A DNA stretch of 64,000 bases from Lachnospiraceae bacterium. GTDB lineage: Bacteria; Bacillota; Clostridia; Lachnospirales; Lachnospiraceae. The DNA lies in the NCBI GenBank assembly GCA_910576385.1, contig CAJTIR010000007.1:1-64000 (forward strand). The letters run 5' to 3'. The translations under genes were made by a program, and so were the position numbers. Shown piece by piece: positions 45,695 through 53,696 of the stretch (within the stretch, counting starts at the first letter, position 1; every line of letters begins with the position of its first letter). The notes under the pieces were generated by a model. It did no database searches. It was not told the DNA's origin and was given only the letters and a program-made list of their open reading frames with translations.

Positions 45695-48160
45695 ATGATA
45701 AATAAAATGTTTGAGAAAGAAAAGTTTATCCAGGAAATTAAGAATAATGTAAAAAACCTTTACCGCAAGACATTGGAAGAGGCTTCCCAGCAGGAAGTAT
45801 ACCAGGCAGTTTCCAATGCAGTAAAGAATGTAATTATTGATCAGTGGCTTGCCACACAAAAGACGTTTGATAAGCAGGATCCAAAGATTGTATATTATAT
45901 GTCAATGGAATTTTTGATGGGAAGGGCGCTGGGGAATAACCTGATTAACCTTACCGCATACAAAGAAGTAAAAGAAGCGTTGGATGAAATTGGATTTGAT
46001 TTGGATGTGATTGAAGATCAGGAGCCAGATCCAGCTTTAGGTAACGGAGGTCTTGGAAGGCTTGCAGCATGTTTTCTGGAGTCTCTTTCTACTTTGGGCT
46101 ATCCTGCCTATGGATGTGGAATCCGTTATCGTTACGGATTATTCCGTCAGAAAATTGAAAATGGTTTTCAGGTGGAGGTGCCTGACAACTGGTTAAAGGA
46201 CGGCTATCCATTTGAGCTGCGTCGTCCAGAGCATACCTTCCAGATTAAGTTTGGCGGTTATGTCCGTTCTGAGATGGATGAGAGAGGAAAGCCCAGATTT
46301 ATCCATGAGGGCTATCAGTCTGTGCGTGCAGTGCCTTATGATATGCCGGTGATTGGTTACAACAATAATATGGTAAATGTGCTGATTACCTGGGATGCAG
46401 AGCCAGAAGAATATTTTGAGCTGGATGCATTTGACAAAGGTGATTATAAGAAAGCGGTAGAGCAGGAGAATCTTGCCAGAAATCTGGTAGAAGTGTTATA
46501 TCCAAATGATAATCATATTCAGGGAAAAGAGCTGCGTTTAAAACAGCAGTACTTCTTTGTATCTGCAAGCGTACAGCGTGCCATTGCACGTTATAAGAAA
46601 CATCATACCGATCTGCATAAGCTTCCAGAGAAGGTAGCGATTCAGTTGAATGATACACATCCGACTGTTGCGGTGGCAGAATTGATGCGTATTTTGGTGG
46701 ATGAGGAAGGTATGGAATGGGATGAAGCATGGGAGATCACGACACATACCTGCGCCTATACCAACCATACCATTATGTCAGAAGCGCTGGAAAAATGGCC
46801 GATTGAGATTTTCTCCAGACTGCTGCCGAGAATCTATCAGATCGTAGAAGAGATTAACCGCCGTTTTATCCTGGATATTGAGAAACGTTTCCCAGGAGAT
46901 TACAACAAAGTAAAGAAAATGGCCATTATCTTTGACGGTCAGGTAAAAATGGCGCATCTTGCCATTGCAGCAGGCTGTTCTGTCAATGGAGTGGCTAGAC
47001 TGCACACCGAGATTCTCAAGGAACAGGAGCTTCATGAGTTCTATGAGATGTTCCCGGATAAATTTAATAATAAGACAAATGGAATTACCCAGAGAAGATT
47101 TTTGTATCATGGCAATCCATTGCTTGCTGATTGGATCAATAAAAGAATTGGCAACGACTGGGTGACAAATTTGCCTCATTTGGAGAAATTGGCTCTCTAT
47201 GCGGAGGATGAGAAGGCTCTGCAAGAGTTTATGAATATCAAATACCAGAACAAGCTGCGTCTTGCAGATTATATTTTGAAGCACAATGGAATTGAGGTGA
47301 ATCCTCGTTCTATCTTTGATGTACAAGTAAAACGACTTCATGAGTACAAGCGTCAGCTTTTGAATATTCTGCATGTAATGTATCTTTACAATAAGATCAA
47401 AGAGCATCCTGAGATGGATTTTTATCCCAGAACCTTTATCTTTGGCGCAAAGGCGGCGGCAGGTTATCGCATTGCCAAGCTGACCATTAAATTGATTAAC
47501 AGTGTGGCAGATGTGGTCAATAATGATCCTTCCATCAATGGCAAGATCAAGGTTGTGTTTATTGAAGATTACAAGGTATCTATTGCAGAAAAGATTTTTG
47601 CAGCAGCAGATGTATCCGAGCAGATTTCCACAGCCAGCAAGGAGGCGTCAGGTACTGGAAATATGAAATTTATGCTCAATGGAGCGGTGACAATCGGTAC
47701 TATGGATGGAGCAAATGTGGAGATTGTAGAAGAAGTGGGAGCAGAAAATGCATTTATCTTCGGAATGAGTTCTCAGGAAGTAATTGAACATGAGCAGAAA
47801 CGTGATTATGATCCCATGCAGATTTTTAATAGTGATCAGGATATTCGTCAGGTATTGATGCAATTGATCAATGGTATGTATTCCAAAAATGATTCCGAAT
47901 TGTTCCGCCCGCTGTACAATTCTCTGCTTAATAAGTTAGATACACAATATGCAGACACTTATTTTATTCTTAAGGATTTCCGTTCCTATGCAGAGGCACA
48001 GGAGAAAGTGGGAGCAGCGTATAAGGATGAGAAGGGCTGGGCTAAGATGGCACTGCTGAATACAGCACATGCCGGCAAATTCTCTTCTGACCGTACGATT
48101 GAGGAATATGTAAATGATATCTGGCACTTAGACAAGGTAACAGTGGAGATGCCAGAATAA
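45695..48160 (+). CDS. glgP: Glycogen/maltodextrin phosphorylase
   Basis: 821 aa, normal for GT35. It releases glucose 1-phosphate from alpha-glucans with phosphate. The PLP-site signature EASGTGNMKFMLNGA is clear, as are GLGRLAACFLESLSTLGYPAYGCGIRY near the N-terminus and QLNDTHPTVAVAELMR. ATG at 45695 with GAAGGAGACAG before it is preferred over 45659. It is 115 bases after ileS without a strong terminator. It serves storage glycogen or imported maltodextrin. Confidence 0.96.
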   Translation: MINKMFEKEKFIQEIKNNVKNLYRKTLEEASQQEVYQAVSNAVKNVIIDQWLATQKTFDKQDPKIVYYMSMEFLMGRALGNNLINLTAYKEVKEALDEIGFDLDVIEDQEPDPALGNGGLGRLAACFLESLSTLGYPAYGCGIRYRYGLFRQKIENGFQVEVPDNWLKDGYPFELRRPEHTFQIKFGGYVRSEMDERGKPRFIHEGYQSVRAVPYDMPVIGYNNNMVNVLITWDAEPEEYFELDAFDKGDYKKAVEQENLARNLVEVLYPNDNHIQGKELRLKQQYFFVSASVQRAIARYKKHHTDLHKLPEKVAIQLNDTHPTVAVAELMRILVDEEGMEWDEAWEITTHTCAYTNHTIMSEALEKWPIEIFSRLLPRIYQIVEEINRRFILDIEKRFPGDYNKVKKMAIIFDGQVKMAHLAIAAGCSVNGVARLHTEILKEQELHEFYEMFPDKFNNKTNGITQRRFLYHGNPLLADWINKRIGNDWVTNLPHLEKLALYAEDEKALQEFMNIKYQNKLRLADYILKHNGIEVNPRSIFDVQVKRLHEYKRQLLNILHVMYLYNKIKEHPEMDFYPRTFIFGAKAAAGYRIAKLTIKLINSVADVVNNDPSINGKIKVVFIEDYKVSIAEKIFAAADVSEQISTASKEASGTGNMKFMLNGAVTIGTMDGANVEIVEEVGAENAFIFGMSSQEVIEHEQKRDYDPMQIFNSDQDIRQVLMQLINGMYSKNDSELFRPLYNSLLNKLDTQYADTYFILKDFRSYAEAQEKVGAAYKDEKGWAKMALLNTAHAGKFSSDRTIEEYVNDIWHLDKVTVEMPE

Positions 48161-48330
48161 GCAGGTAAATTCAAGAAGGATTTAGCGTTCTTGCGGCGGC
48201 GCGCGGGTCAGCTTTGCTGGCGATAACGACTCTGCGCGTCTGCCGTCTAAGATAACATTATATTGATCTTTGACCGTTGGAGTAATAAAATATGCTGCTG
48301 GGTAGAGTATCTATCTGGCAGCATATTTCA
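48161..48330. other. Structured gap after glgP
   Basis: No gene. An imperfect GC-rich hairpin spans about 48193-48246 and has the core CAGCTTTGCTGGC (48209-48221) that also occurs in the family B element at 15471-15647. A second hairpin, AAATATGCTGC/GCAGCATATTT (48288-48298 with 48318-48328), may terminate glgP transcription. Confidence 0.5.
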
Positions 48331-48466
48331 TACCTTATGACACGGCCGAATGGCGATAATGGGGTGCCCTTGGGTATACCTTATGACACGGCCGAATGGC
48401 CATAATGGGGTGCCCTTGGGTATACCTTATGACACGCCGTATGGCATGATGGGGTGCCCTTGGGTA
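48331..48466. repeat. Three tandem 46-bp repeats
   Basis: Units at 48331-48376, 48377-48422 and 48423-48466 (46, 46 and 44 bp). Each begins TACCTTATGACACG and ends GGGGTGCCCTTGGGTA. The junctions create the palindrome GGTATACC at 48373-48380 and 48419-48426. Units 1 and 2 differ by about one base; unit 3 has several changes. They end about 20 bases before the DMT transporter gene. Confidence 0.85.
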
Positions 48467-48487
48467 TCTGAATATGAGTAAAATACA

Positions 48488-49501
48488 ATGGATAAAAAAT
48501 TAAAATTTAGAAATTCTCTGTTGCTGCTTTTGACAGCTACTATCTGGGGAGTGGCATTTGTGGCGCAGAGTGTGGGAATGCAGTATATAGGGCCATTTAC
48601 TTTTAACTGTGTGCGCTGTTTTTTAGGGGGAATGGTATTGATTCCCTGTATTTGGCTGCTGGACAGGCTTAATCATTCAAAAGAAGGAAAGACAGCCGAT
48701 AGAGATTCTCTATTGACAACAGAGATAGGCGCACAAAGAGAAGATAAAAAAATACATGAAAAGAAAACGCAGTGGAGAGTTTTGTTGACAGGGGGAACAC
48801 TCTGCGGCATTTGTCTGTGTCTGGGCAGTAATCTGCAACAGTTCGGGATTGTGTATACCACAGTAGGAAAAGCAGGTTTTATCACGGCATTCTATATTAT
48901 TATTGTTCCGATTTTGGGACTGTTTTTTCGCCGAAAATGTGGAGCCACAGTTTGGGTGGGAGTATTGCTGGCCTTGGCGGGACTGTATTTTCTATGCATC
49001 ACAAACAATGATGCAGCAGGAGAAGTAGAACGCCTGATTCCCTGGATTCCTGTTGGCAAGGGGGAATTTCTGCTGTTTATTGGTGCGTTGGCATTTTCCT
49101 TGCATATATTAGTGATCGACCACTTTACACAGATGGCAGATGGGGTGAAGATGTCTTGTATTCAGTTTTTTGTCTGTGGGAGTCTATCAGCAGTGGGGAT
49201 GCTTTTGACAGAACAGCCGCAGATCACAGATATTTTTCAAGCCTGGCAGCCGATTTTATATGCGGGAATTATGTCGTGTGGTGTGGCATATACCTTGCAG
49301 ATTGTCGGCCAGAAAAACATGAATCCCACGGTAGCATCATTGATCTTGAGTTTGGAATCAGTGATTTCTGTTCTGGCAGGGATGATCTTGTTATCTCAAC
49401 AGCTCAATGGGCGAGAAATTTTGGGATGTGTGTTAATGTTTGCGGCAATTATTTTGGCACAACTTCCCAGCGCCGCGAATAGGAAGCAAGTAACTGACTG
49501 A
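48488..49501 (+). CDS. DMT/EamA family transporter
   Basis: 337 aa with ten predicted membrane helices in two EamA repeats (about 8-170 and 195-325), interrupted by a charged cytoplasmic loop at about 62-98 (NHSKEGKTADRD, EKKTQWRV) that is longer than usual. Motifs ATIWGVAFVAQS and VASLILSLESVISVLAGMILLSQQL are typical. It probably exports or imports a small metabolite; the substrate is not known. The start codon at 48488 has no clear ribosome site, and it sits directly after the tandem repeats. Confidence 0.88.
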   Translation: MDKKLKFRNSLLLLLTATIWGVAFVAQSVGMQYIGPFTFNCVRCFLGGMVLIPCIWLLDRLNHSKEGKTADRDSLLTTEIGAQREDKKIHEKKTQWRVLLTGGTLCGICLCLGSNLQQFGIVYTTVGKAGFITAFYIIIVPILGLFFRRKCGATVWVGVLLALAGLYFLCITNNDAAGEVERLIPWIPVGKGEFLLFIGALAFSLHILVIDHFTQMADGVKMSCIQFFVCGSLSAVGMLLTEQPQITDIFQAWQPILYAGIMSCGVAYTLQIVGQKNMNPTVASLILSLESVISVLAGMILLSQQLNGREILGCVLMFAAIILAQLPSAANRKQVTD

Positions 49502-49543
49502 CACATGTACTTGTCTAATTGTTGAGCGATATGGAGAGAATGG

Positions 49544-50272
49544 ATGGATTTTGAGAGATATATACAAAAAAGTGTGTTAGATAAATTTGAATATTATAAT
49601 TATGGCCATGCACTAGAGATTCTTCATGACGCGTTTCCAGTGGAATGGGAGGAATTACAGGACTGTCTGTATAAGCTGAAGCTTTCGGTTGCTGATCTAA
49701 AGAAGGCTGGGGGAAATGAGTCGCCGATCCCGAAAAAATTTGATGATGTTTTATATCCATATGGCTGGCGGGAAATTAGAATCAGCGGTGATTTAATCGT
49801 AAAAAAATATCCCAGGCAGACAGCGCAGAGAAGAGGACGTTTTGCAGAGGAACCATATGAAGTGGAGACCATTGAGGGGTATATTGATGGGCATAATATT
49901 GACTTTTTAAAGAATAGAGTGGCCTTTGATTTGGAGTGGAACAGCAAAGATCAGACTTTTGACCGCGATTTGCTGGCGATGAGAACTTATTTTGATTGTG
50001 GACTGATTGATGTTGGTGTGATTGTAACGAGAGCTGGGGAACTCAACGATATATTTAAACAAGAGAAAGATCAGAATGGCCAGACTTTAATGAAAAAATA
50101 CGGTGCAAGCACTACCTGGATGGGAAAGCTGCTTTATCGGCTTGATTCACGCCGTAATGGAGGATGTCCAATTTTAGCGATCGGAATCGGAAAGGAATGT
50201 GTGGAAGGATATGGCAGACTTAGCGAGTACGATACAAGACTTACAGATGTTTACCGAAGGGAAGAAGTATAA
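49544..50272 (+). CDS. Type II restriction endonuclease, BglII/BstYI-like
   Basis: 242 aa. The core IEGYIDGHNIDFLKNR followed by VAFDLEWNSKDQTFDRDL and FDCGLIDVGVIVTR matches the BglII/BstYI nuclease family. Candidate catalytic residues are Asp120, Glu131 and Asn133: an E-x-N where BglII has E-x-Q. It overlaps or abuts the methyltransferase gene, as in a compact type II system. By family its target may be GATC-centred (AGATCT or RGATCY), but specificity cannot be read from sequence. Confidence 0.8.
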   Translation: MDFERYIQKSVLDKFEYYNYGHALEILHDAFPVEWEELQDCLYKLKLSVADLKKAGGNESPIPKKFDDVLYPYGWREIRISGDLIVKKYPRQTAQRRGRFAEEPYEVETIEGYIDGHNIDFLKNRVAFDLEWNSKDQTFDRDLLAMRTYFDCGLIDVGVIVTRAGELNDIFKQEKDQNGQTLMKKYGASTTWMGKLLYRLDSRRNGGCPILAIGIGKECVEGYGRLSEYDTRLTDVYRREEV

Positions 50273-50852
50273 TACAATTTATGCAGATCCACCGTGGCAG
50301 TTCCAGAACAGAACTGGAAAAGTTGCCCCTGAGCATAAACGTCTTACACGATATGAGACGATGACAATAGAAGATATCAAAGCTTTACCTGTGTTTGATC
50401 TTACAGGAGATAAGGCGCATCTGTATTTATGGGTTCCCAATGCGCTGCTTCCCGATGGACTGGCGGTGATGGACGCCTGGGGATTTGAGTACAAGGGAAA
50501 TATTGTCTGGGAAAAGGTGCGTAAGGATGGAGGGCCGGACGGACGGGGCGTGGGATTTTATTTTCGCAATGTCACAGAATTAATTTTATTTGGCATAAAA
50601 AAAAGAAGCGCACCCAACCGAACACTGCAGCCGGCCAGATCGCAAGTCAATTTAATTAGGGCCATGAAACGGGAACACAGCCGGAAACCGGATGAGATTA
50701 TACCGATTATTGAGGCCTGCAGCCAGGGTCCTAGAATTGAACTTTTTGCAAGAGGAGTGCGTGAAGGCTGGGATATGTGGGGCAATCAGGCAACTGCGGA
50801 GTATGAACCGACTTGGGATACATATTCCAATCATACAGTGGCAAGTAAATGA
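50211..50852 (+). CDS. MT-A70 family adenine-N6 DNA methyltransferase
   Basis: About 213 aa. The catalytic motif is DPPW (Asp26-Trp29) in NTIYADPPWQF, followed by KAHLYLWVPNALL and the SAM-site end GPRIELFARGVREGWDMWGNQ. It is the protective methylase for the nuclease encoded just upstream; the reading frames overlap by about 26-70 bases depending on the start. Possible starts are GTG 50199, ATG 50211 and ATG 50247; none has an ideal ribosome site, consistent with coupling. An MT-A70 enzyme protecting against a BglII-like nuclease is somewhat unusual, as M.BglII is known as a cytosine-N4 methylase. Confidence 0.87.
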   Translation: MADLASTIQDLQMFTEGKKYNTIYADPPWQFQNRTGKVAPEHKRLTRYETMTIEDIKALPVFDLTGDKAHLYLWVPNALLPDGLAVMDAWGFEYKGNIVWEKVRKDGGPDGRGVGFYFRNVTELILFGIKKRSAPNRTLQPARSQVNLIRAMKREHSRKPDEIIPIIEACSQGPRIELFARGVREGWDMWGNQATAEYEPTWDTYSNHTVASK

Positions 50853-50880
50853 TGAGGATATGATTAGAAAGGCAGGACGA

Positions 50881-51870
50881 ATGAAATTAAAAAGAGCAAG
50901 AAGAATCGTCACAAGTAAAATGGCATTGCTGCTGACCATTGTCCTGGCAGGCAGTATGGGACTTGCAGGGTGTCAGGATGAAAAGGCTCTGGAAAACCAG
51001 CAAGCTTACCGCAAGGTGGGAATCAATAAGATGAATGAAGGGGATTATGCAGAAGCAGTGAAATCCTTTCAGAAGGCACTGGATCAGTCCAAGGGTGAGG
51101 TGGGCGATTTGGAGTTGGATATCTGTTATTATAAGGCGACAGCGCAATATAAAAGCGGAGATACCAAGGGAGCGCTCACCACTTGCGACGCCCTAATTGA
51201 TTTTGATAAGGGAGATGCAAAAGCATATTTTATTCGGGGCAGTATTTATCTCAAAGAAGAAGATGGCGAAAATGCACAGAAGGATTATGGAAAAGCACTT
51301 GATCTGTGCGGGGAAGATTACGCGCTTTATTTAGCCGTATATGAAAACCTCTCTGGTGCAGGTTTTAGTGATCAGGCAGAACAGCTTATGACAAAAGTGT
51401 TGAAACTTAAGGGTGATCAGGCAGAAGATTACCGTGAACGTGGGCATATTTACCTGATACGGGGCGATTATGAAAATGCCAGAAAAGAGCTGGATCAGGC
51501 GATCAATAAAGGTGATACCAAAGCGCTGTTGTATTTGGCACAGGTATATGACGCACAAGGAAAAGCCAAGAAAGCACAGCCATTGTATGAAAATTATCTC
51601 AAAAAAAATGGTTCCGATGCAGCTACTCTGACAGCAATGGGAGATTCACAACTGGAAGCCGAAAATTATCAGAAAGCCCTGGAATTTTTTCAGCAGGCAT
51701 TAAATTCAGAAAAACCAGAAAATGAGAGACAACTGCGGCGTAATGAGATTATCTGTTATGAAAATCTCTCCGATTTTGCCACAGCGAAGCAAAAGATGGC
51801 GGAATATTTGGAGGATTATCCAGATGATGAAAAGGCACAGCGGGAAAACATGTTCTTGCAGACACGATAA
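50881..51870 (+). CDS. TPR-repeat lipoprotein
   Basis: 329 aa. Signal peptide with lipobox MGLAGCQ (Cys about 34). The rest is a run of about seven tetratricopeptide repeats (for example NKMNEGDYAEAVKSFQKALD, AKAYFIRGSIYLKEED, EDYRERGHIYLIRGDYENARKEL, ENYQKALEFFQQAL). It would act as a protein-binding scaffold on the outer membrane face. The ATG at 50881 is preferred; 50860 is an alternative, giving seven more residues. It follows the methylase by 28 bases but is probably functionally separate. Confidence 0.85.
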   Translation: MKLKRARRIVTSKMALLLTIVLAGSMGLAGCQDEKALENQQAYRKVGINKMNEGDYAEAVKSFQKALDQSKGEVGDLELDICYYKATAQYKSGDTKGALTTCDALIDFDKGDAKAYFIRGSIYLKEEDGENAQKDYGKALDLCGEDYALYLAVYENLSGAGFSDQAEQLMTKVLKLKGDQAEDYRERGHIYLIRGDYENARKELDQAINKGDTKALLYLAQVYDAQGKAKKAQPLYENYLKKNGSDAATLTAMGDSQLEAENYQKALEFFQQALNSEKPENERQLRRNEIICYENLSDFATAKQKMAEYLEDYPDDEKAQRENMFLQTR

Positions 51871-51878
51871 AGGAAATC

Positions 51879-51912
51879 AAAGGCGTATGGAGATGGTTCC
51901 ATGCGCCTTTCT
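51879..51912 (+). terminator. Terminator after the TPR lipoprotein
   Basis: AAAGGCGTATGGA (51879-51891) pairs with TCCATGCGCCTTT (51898-51910) with one G-T type mismatch and a 6-base loop. T-run short. Confidence 0.7.
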
Positions 51913-52055
51913 AGTGTTTACTCTTAAATATAATCAATTTCTGTGAGGCTGACGACAGAAAGTATCACTTTTAATTCTAACGTCATTTGTAAAGGCTTTC
52001 CGTTTCGGTCGTTGCTGACAAAAAATTTAAGGTCAGCTTGTGTGTCGATGCAAAC

Positions 52056-52084
52056 TTGCCAAAACCCATAAGATATCATATAAT
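52056..52084 (+). promoter_or_regulatory. murE promoter
   Basis: TTGCCA at 52056-52061, a 17-base spacer and TATAAT at 52079-52084. A GC-rich imperfect hairpin (52106-52140) follows in the leader, directly before the ribosome site of murE. Confidence 0.75.
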
Positions 52085-52162
52085 AAAGAGACTATGAATA
52101 ATTGTCAAATCGTTCTGACCCAGAGAGGTCTGGCGGTTTGAAAATAGAAAAGAGGATGAAGT

Positions 52163-53638
52163 ATGGAACGGTTGGATCGATTATTAGAGCGTTTGGATTA
52201 CACTGTAGTCCAGGGGAATACACAGATAGAGATTACAGAGGTGATATATGATTCCAGAAAGGTGAGCCCAGGCTGTCTGTTTGTCTGTATCAAGGGCGCA
52301 GCAGTAGATGGACACACTTTTGCGGCCGAGGCAGTTCAGAAAGGTGCTGCGGCAGTGCTCGTACAGAAAGAGATTAAGGTGCCGCCACAGGCGACAGTGA
52401 TTCAGGTTGCGGACAGCCGTTATGCGCTGGCTCTGGTCTCTTGTGCCTGGTTTCATCATCCGGCAGAGAAGCTTAGAGTGATCGGTATCACTGGAACCAA
52501 GGGAAAGACCACTACTACCTATATGGTGAAGTCTATTTTGGAGAATGCAGGATGTAAGACAGGCCTCATTGGTACGATTGAAGCGATTATTGGGGATAAA
52601 GTGATTCCGGCAAATAATACGACACCGGAATCTTATATTGTACAGGATTATTTTTCTCAGATGTTGGAGGCAGGCTGCCAATGTGTGGTGATGGAGGTTT
52701 CCTCCCAGGGACTGATGATGCACCGTACCGCTGGATTTATGTTTGATATTGGTATATTTACCAATCTGGAGCCAGATCATATTGGGCCTAATGAACATGC
52801 TTCCTTTGAAGAATATATGGCTTGCAAGGGCTTGTTGTTTCGCCAGTGCAAAACGGGGATTGTCAATGTGGACGATGCGCATTGGGAGCAGGTGCTGGAG
52901 GGACACACCTGTACCTTGGAGACCTTTGGGTTCTCTGAGCAGGCAGATCTTCGGGCAGTTAATTCACAGCTTGTAAAGAAACCAGGGTATCTGGGAGTTT
53001 CCTATCGGGCGCAGGGATTGGTAAATATGGAGGTAGAGCTGGATTTTCCAGGAAAATTCAGTATTTATAATTCTCTGACAGCAATCGCGGTCTGCCGTCA
53101 TTTTCAGGTGACAGCCAAAGAAATTGATCAAGCGCTGAGAGTGGCTAAGGTCAAGGGGCGTATTGAGATGATTCCAGTGTCACAGGAATTTACACTGATG
53201 ATTGATTATGCTCATAATGCCATGAGTTTGGAGAGTTTGCTGTCTACGTTGAAGGAATATGAACCAAAGCGTTTGGTATGTCTGTTTGGTTGCGGCGGCA
53301 ACCGCTCGAAACTGCGCCGCTATGAGATGGGAGAAGTTTCCGGCAGGCTTGCAGATTTGACCGTAATTACCTCAGATAATCCCAGATATGAGGAACCACA
53401 GGAGATCATAGATGATATCAAGGTAGGAATGGCTAAGACACAAGGCAAATATATTGAAATCCCTGAACGCAAGGAAGCAATACGCTATGTGATCGCCAAT
53501 GGCCAGCCAGGAGACATTATTGTTCTCGCTGGAAAAGGACATGAGGATTATCAGGAGATTAAGGGCAAGAAATATCCAATGGATGAGCGGGTGTTGATCC
53601 GTGAAGTTGTGGAGGAGCTGGGAAAAACGGTTATTTAA
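52163..53638 (+). CDS. murE: UDP-MurNAc-tripeptide synthetase (meso-DAP adding)
   Basis: 491 aa. It adds the third residue to UDP-MurNAc-Ala-Glu in the cytoplasm. The ATP loop is GTKGKTTTT from residue 111. The DNPR motif (405-408), which selects meso-diaminopimelate rather than lysine, is present, agreeing with dapF and dapL in the same window. It starts the conserved block that runs to rsgA. It stands apart from the usual dcw cluster here. Confidence 0.96.
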   Translation: MERLDRLLERLDYTVVQGNTQIEITEVIYDSRKVSPGCLFVCIKGAAVDGHTFAAEAVQKGAAAVLVQKEIKVPPQATVIQVADSRYALALVSCAWFHHPAEKLRVIGITGTKGKTTTTYMVKSILENAGCKTGLIGTIEAIIGDKVIPANNTTPESYIVQDYFSQMLEAGCQCVVMEVSSQGLMMHRTAGFMFDIGIFTNLEPDHIGPNEHASFEEYMACKGLLFRQCKTGIVNVDDAHWEQVLEGHTCTLETFGFSEQADLRAVNSQLVKKPGYLGVSYRAQGLVNMEVELDFPGKFSIYNSLTAIAVCRHFQVTAKEIDQALRVAKVKGRIEMIPVSQEFTLMIDYAHNAMSLESLLSTLKEYEPKRLVCLFGCGGNRSKLRRYEMGEVSGRLADLTVITSDNPRYEEPQEIIDDIKVGMAKTQGKYIEIPERKEAIRYVIANGQPGDIIVLAGKGHEDYQEIKGKKYPMDERVLIREVVEELGKTVI

Positions 53639-53696
53639 GAAAATATAAAGCAGGATGTGCAGTTTTGTCCAAGAGAGCAGATAGGTGGTACAATGT

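Noticed and set aside
48331-48466. Possible CRISPR array
   Set aside because: The three repeats are directly adjacent with no spacers, and no cas genes are nearby.
50692-50880. Upstream extension of the TPR lipoprotein
   Set aside because: It overlaps the methylase in another frame and would bury the lipoprotein signal peptide.
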